DNA of 6,827 bases from Bacteroidales bacterium (lineage in GTDB: Bacteria > Bacteroidota > Bacteroidia > Bacteroidales > UBA3824): NCBI GenBank assembly GCA_016287995.1, contig JAEEXW010000157.1, positions 1 through 6,827 on the forward strand, written 5' to 3'. Positions 1 to 5,336 of this stretch are shown here, one piece after another (position 1 is the first letter of the stretch; the number at the start of each line of letters is the position of its first letter). The notes beneath the pieces are model-generated. The model was not told the origin of the DNA, ran no database searches, and saw nothing but the letters and a program-made list of their open reading frames with translations. The position numbers and the translations under genes are program-made.

Positions 1-1853
1 GCATTAGCGATTGTGGAGGCAATGTTTTCCGAAATTCTTTCTACAAACTGGATTTGGTATTCTTCGTAGTTTTTGAAAGAGGCCAATTCCATAACGCCGT
101 ACAAATAATCGTTATAAACTAATGGCACGAAAATTATCGACTTTGGTTTTGCTTGTCCGAGACCTGAGGCAATGTCGGAATAATTCTCCGGAACATCGTT
201 CAAAATGATGGTCTGTTTTTCCATAGCGCACGCACCAATCATTCCTTCGTCAAGACGGAGAATCCTTTTATGAAACCTCTGGTGTCCGTAAGCAAAAACG
301 GCGTAAAGTTCAAAACATTCCGTGTTGTTGTCTTCTGGCATTGTGGTTCTGATAAACATACCGCCTTGAATGACGTTGATATAAGGTACGAGTTTGTCAA
401 TCACGGCGTTGCAGAGTTGACGGATGTCAGAGATGTTGTTACGGAGAATATCACTGAAAATTGAGTGTCCTTCCGTTGCCCATTGGTTTTGTTTTTCAAT
501 TGAGGTGCGTTCAAGTTCTTTTTCCTTGTTGCTGACAAGGTTGTCCCTCATGCCGATAAGAGCAGAACCGATTGAATTCTTTTTGATAGTCTCGTTGTAT
601 GTTGTATCAAGGTTCCCGTCGCGGACAGCGCACGCAAATTCAGCCGTGTCTTTGAGCGAGGAGGCGAGGTTTTGAATCTGAGAAATCAAAATCTGATATT
701 CTTTCGGTATTTTTTCCGAATAAGTAATATCGTCAGGAGTGTCAAAATTGCCGTCCGAAAGTTTTGTAATCATGTTTTTGACGTATGTAATCGGAGCGGA
801 TAGTTTTTTTGAGACTGCCACGATAAAGAGTATAAAAACCAATAAAACCGCCAGTATGATAAATATTGATTTGCTGAGAGCCTTGTATTGCGCCATTTTT
901 ATTTGGTTTAACGGCGTAACGGAAATCAGTGTAAAATTACCGTTGTTGCAAGCGAGCGAAATGCGTTTGGTGTGGAGATATACTTTTTCGTTGTTGTTTT
1001 CCACGAGTTCGTATTCCGTGTCTACGGGCAAGTTTGCCGAAGTTTTCGACATGATGTTGAGTTTTTCTTCGGTGAACCTTAGAATTTCATGAATGTTTCT
1101 GTGCTGGAAATCCTTGTTGCGGCTGTAAAAAATATTTCCCGTGCTGTCCGCTATATATAAGGTGTGGTCGGAGGGAATCTGCGAGTCAAGAATGTTCCTG
1201 TAATATTTTTGGTCGATGTCTATTCCGAGGCTTCCGCTGAACTTGCCGTTGGTAAAAAACGGTATCATGCAGACAATTACGTCGGTAATGTCGGCATCGT
1301 TTTTCAGGGTGATGACCTTGGGCTGCAAATCGTGCTTTATCTGCCTGTAAAGGTCGTAAATTTCGCCCGAGGTGCTTTGAATGTCGTTTGAAAGTTCGGG
1401 CGTGCCGGTGTTTTCATGCTGAATGTATTTGGCATACCAGCCGATAGGAAAGCCCGGATTCGTGTTTACCAAAAGGCTGTCTGAATTGTCAAAAATATAC
1501 GGCTCTGAGATTATGAAAATTGATTTCAGGGTTTTGTCGTTTTCCATAAACTTTTGGAGCATTTTGTCCGTGATGCCTTTTGCGTTGAAACCGAACTGCG
1601 TTGTCTGCTCGGATACGGTTTCCGCGCCGGTTTGAAGTTTTATAAGCGTCTTGTTGAGGCTGGTTTCAAAAAAGCCGGCGTAGTTGTCGGTTTTGATGTT
1701 GGAACTTAGTTTGCTGTAATCGGTGATTCTGTCCAAAAGCGTCCTGTCCTGAATCACCATTATGGCAATAGAAAGCACAACCGCCCCTATGACGGCTGAT
1801 AAAACCGCTTTCCAGCGTATAGTGTTTAATATGCTTATTTTGTTAAAGTCCAT
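1..1853 (-). CDS. Membrane sensor, dCache-like + tandem HAMP + GAF (C-terminus cut by window edge)
   Basis: The frame is open from the ATG at 1853-1851 to the left edge, giving 617 visible residues with no stop. Residues 16-34 form a hydrophobic TM helix. Residues 35-322 are a mixed periplasmic region; its late segment (FFTNGKFSGSLGIDIDQKYY) resembles the distal half of dCache small-molecule sensor domains. TM2 spans about 330-347. A HAMP unit follows, with Pro354 in the expected place, then a second HAMP-like unit at about 406-441 ending SIGSALIGMRDNL. A GAF domain runs from about 460 to the edge, with the segment GMIGACAMEK at 537-546. The protein therefore senses an extracytoplasmic signal and passes it through HAMP relays to a cytoplasmic GAF domain; the ligand is unknown. 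It is the second gene of an operon, starting 2 bases after the upstream stop. The C-terminus is not visible, so an output domain (kinase, SpoIIE-type phosphatase, coiled coil) cannot be excluded. Domain order is well supported; the dCache label is an inference from pattern. Confidence 0.9.
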   Translation of the reverse strand, partial: MDFNKISILNTIRWKAVLSAVIGAVVLSIAIMVIQDRTLLDRITDYSKLSSNIKTDNYAGFFETSLNKTLIKLQTGAETVSEQTTQFGFNAKGITDKMLQKFMENDKTLKSIFIISEPYIFDNSDSLLVNTNPGFPIGWYAKYIQHENTGTPELSNDIQSTSGEIYDLYRQIKHDLQPKVITLKNDADITDVIVCMIPFFTNGKFSGSLGIDIDQKYYRNILDSQIPSDHTLYIADSTGNIFYSRNKDFQHRNIHEILRFTEEKLNIMSKTSANLPVDTEYELVENNNEKVYLHTKRISLACNNGNFTLISVTPLNQIKMAQYKALSKSIFIILAVLLVFILFIVAVSKKLSAPITYVKNMITKLSDGNFDTPDDITYSEKIPKEYQILISQIQNLASSLKDTAEFACAVRDGNLDTTYNETIKKNSIGSALIGMRDNLVSNKEKELERTSIEKQNQWATEGHSIFSDILRNNISDIRQLCNAVIDKLVPYINVIQGGMFIRTTMPEDNNTECFELYAVFAYGHQRFHKRILRLDEGMIGACAMEKQTIILNDVPENYSDIASGLGQAKPKSIIFVPLVYNDYLYGVMELASFKNYEEYQIQFVERISENIASTIAN

Positions 1854-1855
1854 AT

Positions 1856-3778
1856 TTACCTTCTGTTGCTAAATTTTTTTTCCGCAGCGGCTTTTTCTTC
1901 TAAGAGCCTTGCGTTTTCTTTCTTCAACTTCTCAACATCACCCTGCAAAACTTTTACCATTTCGCTCTTTTGTGCGAGTTCATTTTTGGTTTTGTGAAGA
2001 CGTTTTGTGTAATCGTCGAGACGTTTGCCTTTTTCTTTGAGTTTGAAAAGGTTTCTTGTGTTGATTTTTACATACGAAATCGTGCTTGCGATGTCCTCTG
2101 CAAGCCTTTCCAAAAATTTTATTCTGTAATCCTCAAATTTTTCAGTCCTGCAAAGTTCTATCACGCCGAAAATTTCATCGTTGAGCAGGAGCGGAATTAC
2201 AATCAGGTTGCTCGGAGTTGTGTTACCGAATCCCGAACCGATTTTGATATAATCTTTTGGTATGTCGTCGATTACCTGCATTGTTTTTTCCACGGCGCAT
2301 ATTCCGACCATGCCTTCGTAAAGGCTGACTTTTTTCTGAATGAATTTTTTTCTGTCGGCGGCATACGTCGCTTTCATTTCAAGATACGGCTCTTCGGTCT
2401 CGTCGTCAACATAAATGTATATCGCGCCGTAGTTTGCGTCCATATAACGGATTAGGTTTCTGATTGTTTCGTTGCAGAGACCGTCTATGTCGTTGTTGTT
2501 TTTTCTGAGAATGTTTCCGAACTCAGCCAAGCCGATGTTGATTTTGTCCTGAATTTCGTCTTCCTTGCGGCGTTTTTCTTGAAGTTCTTTTTCATGCTCG
2601 ATGTTCTTTTTCATGTTGATGAGCGAGAGTCCGAGTTCGTCGCCTTCGCTCAGAAGTTTGAATCCCTTGTCGGGTTTGCCGCTTCCGAGGTCGTCCGTAA
2701 AAATCTGTTTTTCTTTTAAGTTTTCCACAAAATCCGACAACTGCATGCTCATCAAGTCCATCTCGTTGGTGCTTGAAGGGCTTACTTCGGGTTTTACGAG
2801 TTCGCCTTTGAGCAACCTTTTCAAATAGTTGGCCATATTGTTGATAGGCTTGTTGACCGACCAAAACATAATGAGGAAAAACGTGATGCCTATTACTGCT
2901 ATTATAGAGTGCATAATGGCTGTCTGCAAAACGATGTTGCGCTTTTTGTTTTCTCTTATTATGTCAGACTCCATCATATATTCTTCCAAATCGGTAAGCA
3001 TTGTAGAAACCTGAGCGTTAGCAATTCCCTTGTAGCCTTCGTATGTGTCCAAACCGATTAACAACTGTTTGGAAAACAAAAGGTTAAATGTCATTCTGTA
3101 TTCCGTCAGGCGGTCAGTGAGTTTTGAAATCTGATACCTTATTAATATATTGGTTGTGTTAACTGTCTTTAAGGTAGTGATTATGTTTTCGATTTGTTTG
3201 TTGAATTTTTTGTAAGTCTCCACACTGCTGTTTTTTACAAACTCGTTTTCGTATTTTACCGCCTCTTCAAACATTTTGTTGATACCGGCAAGCGTAAACT
3301 GAAATATCGTATTTTTTACGGTATTTCTGTCAGAGGATAGTCTGCCGCCGTCCTGAGTGAGTTCGTTGATTTCGTTTTCTATTTTGCTGATTTCGTCAAG
3401 TTTGGTTTTGTAAGTTTCAAACTCCTCTTTTAAAATGTTGACGGACTGAATAATCTTGCGGGTTTGCGTTCCTGTCTGTTGGAGCGCAGTTATACCTTCG
3501 TCAATATTTTTGCATATCGAACGTATGTTTCCGAGCAGGGTGTCCTCTTTTTCCTTGTCTTTTTTGCCGGAATACAAATTAAACAAGCCGTACTGCGTAT
3601 TGCGCAATTCGGTAATATTGTTTTTGAGGTTTATTTCTTTGCTGTAATCGGTTTGTATCTTGTCATAACTTTTTATCAGATAAAAAAACGTCAGACCTGT
3701 AAAGCCCGCGTATGCGGCAAAACAGATCATCATAATTCTGAATTTTAATTTGACGGATATTTTTTCCGGTGTTTTCAT
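1856..3778 (-). CDS. Membrane sensor: helical periplasmic domain + tandem HAMP + GAF + coiled coil, no output domain
   Basis: A complete 640-residue protein. TM1 is at about 14-35. Residues 36-283 are almost entirely helical, charged heptad-like sequence, compatible with a four-helix-bundle or helical-bimodular (HBM) sensor of chemoreceptor type. TM2 is at about 285-307. A HAMP unit begins near Pro311, and a second HAMP-like unit at about 355-395 ends GDELGLSLINMKKNI. The GAF domain covers about 410-570, with GMVGICAVEK at 489-498, VIPL at 527-530, GVIEL at 538-542 and ERLAEDIASTI at 557-567. From about 572 to the end the chain is a Lys/Glu-rich coiled coil. No histidine kinase, GGDEF, cyclase, SpoIIE or MCP hairpin motif is present, so it probably signals by protein contact. 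It is the first gene of the operon; its last two codons (AGA AGG) double as a Shine-Dalgarno-like site for the next gene. The ATG at 3778 follows an A-rich leader, normal for Bacteroidota. The specific ligand and the role are unknown. Confidence 0.93.
   Translation of the reverse strand: MKTPEKISVKLKFRIMMICFAAYAGFTGLTFFYLIKSYDKIQTDYSKEINLKNNITELRNTQYGLFNLYSGKKDKEKEDTLLGNIRSICKNIDEGITALQQTGTQTRKIIQSVNILKEEFETYKTKLDEISKIENEINELTQDGGRLSSDRNTVKNTIFQFTLAGINKMFEEAVKYENEFVKNSSVETYKKFNKQIENIITTLKTVNTTNILIRYQISKLTDRLTEYRMTFNLLFSKQLLIGLDTYEGYKGIANAQVSTMLTDLEEYMMESDIIRENKKRNIVLQTAIMHSIIAVIGITFFLIMFWSVNKPINNMANYLKRLLKGELVKPEVSPSSTNEMDLMSMQLSDFVENLKEKQIFTDDLGSGKPDKGFKLLSEGDELGLSLINMKKNIEHEKELQEKRRKEDEIQDKINIGLAEFGNILRKNNNDIDGLCNETIRNLIRYMDANYGAIYIYVDDETEEPYLEMKATYAADRKKFIQKKVSLYEGMVGICAVEKTMQVIDDIPKDYIKIGSGFGNTTPSNLIVIPLLLNDEIFGVIELCRTEKFEDYRIKFLERLAEDIASTISYVKINTRNLFKLKEKGKRLDDYTKRLHKTKNELAQKSEMVKVLQGDVEKLKKENARLLEEKAAAEKKFSNRR
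1859..1864 (-). promoter_or_regulatory. Shine-Dalgarno-like AGAAGG inside the end of the upstream sensor gene
   Basis: Read on the minus strand, AGAAGG lies 5 bases before the ATG at 1853 and is formed by the last two Arg codons of the upstream gene. The upstream TAA stop sits between this site and the ATG. The arrangement suggests translational coupling, in which ribosomes ending the first sensor start the second. It also supports the chosen start of the downstream gene. A strong purine site is notable here because the other three starts in the window lack one. Confidence 0.6.
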
Positions 3779-3869
3779 TTTTTTTATAGTTATCTGACGT
3801 TAAAAAATACATCAAATTTGTTGCCGTTTTTTCTATTGGCGAACCTCTTTTTTACGCCTTAGAAATTCT

Positions 3870-3877
3870 CAAATATA
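3870..3877 (-). promoter_or_regulatory. Candidate -7 element for the sensor operon
   Basis: On the minus strand the site reads TATATTTG, matching the Bacteroidota -7 consensus TAnnTTTG. It would place the transcript start near 3863 and give a leader of roughly 85 bases before the ATG at 3778. The nearest upstream TTTG (plus-strand CAAA at 3902-3905) is 24 bases away, longer than the usual 19-21, so only half of the promoter fits well. In DNA this AT-rich, a chance match is possible. Confidence 0.4.
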
Positions 3878-3967
3878 ATTTTTTTTTACCACCTGAAAAA
3901 ACAAAATTGTATTTTTTTTTAATATTTTTTTTCAAATCTCTAATTATTAATAAGTTAATACTTAAAA

Positions 3968-3975
3968 TATTTTTG
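3968..3975 (+). promoter_or_regulatory. Candidate distal -7 element for lysA
   Basis: TATTTTTG matches TAnnTTTG. The 10-base string TATTTTTGCG (3968-3977) is identical to the one at the better-supported promoter at 5268-5277. No TTTG is found at the expected -33 position. If used, it would give a lysA leader of about 75 bases that contains the palindrome at 3977-3988. Confidence 0.35.
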
Positions 3976-3976
3976 C

Positions 3977-3988
3977 GTAAAATTTTAC
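3977..3988. repeat. 12-bp perfect palindrome GTAAAATTTTAC
   Basis: A perfect dyad lies immediately after the distal lysA -7 candidate and about 30 bases before the proximal one. Its position would suit an operator near a transcript start. It is AT-dominated, so chance occurrence in this background is quite possible, and no known regulator site is recognised in it. Confidence 0.3.
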
Positions 3989-4018
3989 ATAAAACACGTA
4001 TTTTAAAAAAAAATGGAA

Positions 4019-4026
4019 TAAATTTG
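4019..4026 (+). promoter_or_regulatory. Candidate proximal -7 element for lysA
   Basis: TAAATTTG matches TAnnTTTG and ends 31 bases before the lysA ATG, implying a leader of about 25 bases. No TTTG occurs at the usual -33 distance. The A-rich segment just before the ATG, with no Shine-Dalgarno sequence, is typical of Bacteroidota initiation regions. Confidence 0.4.
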
Positions 4027-4057
4027 CACCGTTAAACCAAAAAGCAATAAATAAAAA

Positions 4058-5212
4058 ATGAATTTTACAGGTAAAGAAATTGAAAAGTTTGGAAGTTTTT
4101 CCACACCTTTTTATTATTACAATCTTGATTTGCTGAAAAAAACTCTTGAAGTTTTGAAAGCGGCTTCTTTGAAGTATGGTTACAAAATCCATTATGCTGT
4201 TAAGGCTAATGCTAACGAAAGGATTTTGCGCCTTATAAGTTCTTACGGTTTTGGTGCTGATTGTGTCAGCGGAAACGAAGTTTCAAAAGCGGTAGAATGT
4301 GGTTTTGATGCCTCGAAAGTGGTTTTTGCGGGAGTCGGCAAGTCAGACAAGGAGATTTTAACGGCTTTGAGGCTCGGTATTTTCTGTTTCAACAGCGAGT
4401 CGGTGCAGGAAGTGGAGGTTATAAATTCTTTGGCGAAGGCTGAAAACAAAACCGCTTCTGTGGCTTTGAGGCTTAATCCGGGAATTGACGCACATACCAA
4501 TCAAAAAATTAATACAGGTCTTGCGGACAGCAAATTCGGTATTCCTTTTACAAAATTAAAGGAGACAGTAGAATTTGTAAAAGGTCTCTCAAATATAAAA
4601 CTCATTGGCATACATTATCATATCGGCTCTCAAATACTTGATTTTGAGCCTTATAAATTGTTGTGTGAACGCAGCAACGAAATTCAGGCAGAACTTGAAA
4701 AACTCGGCTTGCAACTTCCTGTAATCAATCTTGGCGGTGGTCTTGGTATAGATTACAATAAGCCCGAAAAAAATTCCGTTCCCGAATTTGAAAAACTTTT
4801 GGATTTGATTCATAAAGATTTGAAAGTAAAAGAAGGACAGGAGGTTCATTTTGAGTTCGGACGTTCTGTTGTAGCGCAATGTGGAGTTTTGGTTTCAAAA
4901 GTTTTGTACGTAAAACAGGGCGATACGTCTGATTTCGCGATTTTGGATGCGGGATTTACGGATTTAATTCGTCCGGCTTTGTACGGCGCTTACCATAAAA
5001 TCGAAAATCTTACCTCTACGGCTGATGAAAACGGTGTTTATGATGTTGTAGGGCCAATTTGTGAGTCTACTGACGTTTTTGCAAAGTCGCGCAGTCTGAA
5101 AAAAACTTCAAGAGGTGATCTTTTGGCGTTTTATTCGGCGGGGGCTTACGGCGAAATTATGGCCTCGCAATATAATCTGAGAGATTTGCCGCATGTGTAT
5201 TTTTCTGAGTAA
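4058..5212 (+). CDS. lysA: Diaminopimelate decarboxylase
   Basis: This PLP enzyme decarboxylates meso-diaminopimelate to L-lysine in the cytoplasm, the last step of the DAP pathway. The 384 residues cover an alanine-racemase-like TIM barrel followed by a beta domain. Visible landmarks are the PLP lysine in HYAVKAN (Lys49), HIGSQ at 188-192, the phosphate-binding GGG at 226-228, the acidic/Arg segment EFGRS at 266-270, IRPALYGAYH at 304-313, the active-site GPICEST with Cys335, and AGAYGEIMASQYN at 361-373 with Tyr364. The CEST and HIGSQ motifs favour DAP decarboxylase over ornithine or arginine decarboxylases. At 384 residues it is shorter than the roughly 420-residue E. coli enzyme but appears full-length. 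Phe267 stands where Pro is common in this family (EPGR). The start at 4058 puts the PLP lysine at a normal position. It appears monocistronic, divergent from the sensor operon, with no aspartokinase or dap gene visible beside it. Confidence 0.97.
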   Translation: MNFTGKEIEKFGSFSTPFYYYNLDLLKKTLEVLKAASLKYGYKIHYAVKANANERILRLISSYGFGADCVSGNEVSKAVECGFDASKVVFAGVGKSDKEILTALRLGIFCFNSESVQEVEVINSLAKAENKTASVALRLNPGIDAHTNQKINTGLADSKFGIPFTKLKETVEFVKGLSNIKLIGIHYHIGSQILDFEPYKLLCERSNEIQAELEKLGLQLPVINLGGGLGIDYNKPEKNSVPEFEKLLDLIHKDLKVKEGQEVHFEFGRSVVAQCGVLVSKVLYVKQGDTSDFAILDAGFTDLIRPALYGAYHKIENLTSTADENGVYDVVGPICESTDVFAKSRSLKKTSRGDLLAFYSAGAYGEIMASQYNLRDLPHVYFSE

Positions 5213-5246
5213 AAACTTTTTTATTAAAAAAAACTAAAAAAAGTTT
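5213..5246 (+). terminator. AT-rich hairpin after lysA, possible terminator
   Basis: AAACTTTTTT at 5213-5222 and AAAAAAGTTT at 5237-5246 are perfect 10-base inverted repeats around a 14-base loop, starting right after the lysA stop. Only one G:C pair lies in the stem and no clean U-tract directly follows, so it is a weak intrinsic terminator at best. The right arm overlaps the -33 element of the next promoter. Confidence 0.4.
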
Positions 5247-5275
5247 GAATTTTAAAAAAAAAGTTTTTATTTTTG
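5244..5275 (+). promoter_or_regulatory. Bacteroidota-type promoter for the PorE-like gene (TTTG-N20-TATTTTTG)
   Basis: TTTG at 5244-5247 and TATTTTTG at 5268-5275 match the -33 and -7 elements recognised by the Bacteroidota primary sigma factor, with a 20-base spacer. The start of transcription would fall near 5281, leaving a leader of about 55 bases before the ATG at 5337. This is the best promoter match in the window and suggests the PorE-like gene does not depend on readthrough from lysA. Confidence 0.65.
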
Positions 5276-5293
5276 CGATATAAATATTATAAA

Positions 5294-5320
5294 ATGGAGT
5301 TAATTAAAATAAAGTCCTAA
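5294..5320 (+). other. Eight-codon mini-ORF in the leader of the PorE-like gene
   Basis: ATG at 5294 opens a frame of eight codons (MELIKIKS) closed by TAA at 5318-5320, 16 bases before the real start. It lies within the predicted transcript. Nothing such as repeated regulatory codons or a following attenuator hairpin supports a leader-peptide role, so it may be fortuitous. Confidence 0.15.
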
Positions 5321-5336
5321 CTTATAAATAAAAAAT

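Noticed and set aside
739..1092. 117-codon plus-strand frame opposite TM2 and the periplasmic domain of the second sensor
   Set aside because: It is a shadow of the minus-strand gene, whose domain content is continuous across the region.
1..1400. Assignment of the sensors as histidine kinases or methyl-accepting chemotaxis proteins
   Set aside because: No H-box, ATPase or MCP signalling-tip motif is visible; HAMP plus GAF alone does not justify either label.
1970..2455. 161-codon open frame on the plus strand opposite the GAF region of the first sensor
   Set aside because: It is antisense to a well-supported domain, has a Phe/Val-rich composition produced by complementing Lys/Glu/Asn codons, and shows no recognisable protein features.
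3879..3932. Phased A/T-tracts forming intrinsically curved DNA
   Set aside because: The centres of the T and A runs are spaced about 12-18 bases apart, not at the helical repeat, so no clear phasing is present.
3779..4057. Lysine riboswitch or other structured leader before lysA
   Set aside because: The region is almost pure AT with no conserved multi-helix structure, and the likely leader of 25-75 bases is too short for the lysine aptamer.
3962..4192. 76-codon minus-strand frame across the lysA start
   Set aside because: It overlaps the lysA N-terminus and an AT-rich control region, and its Phe/Lys-rich composition is typical of AT noise.
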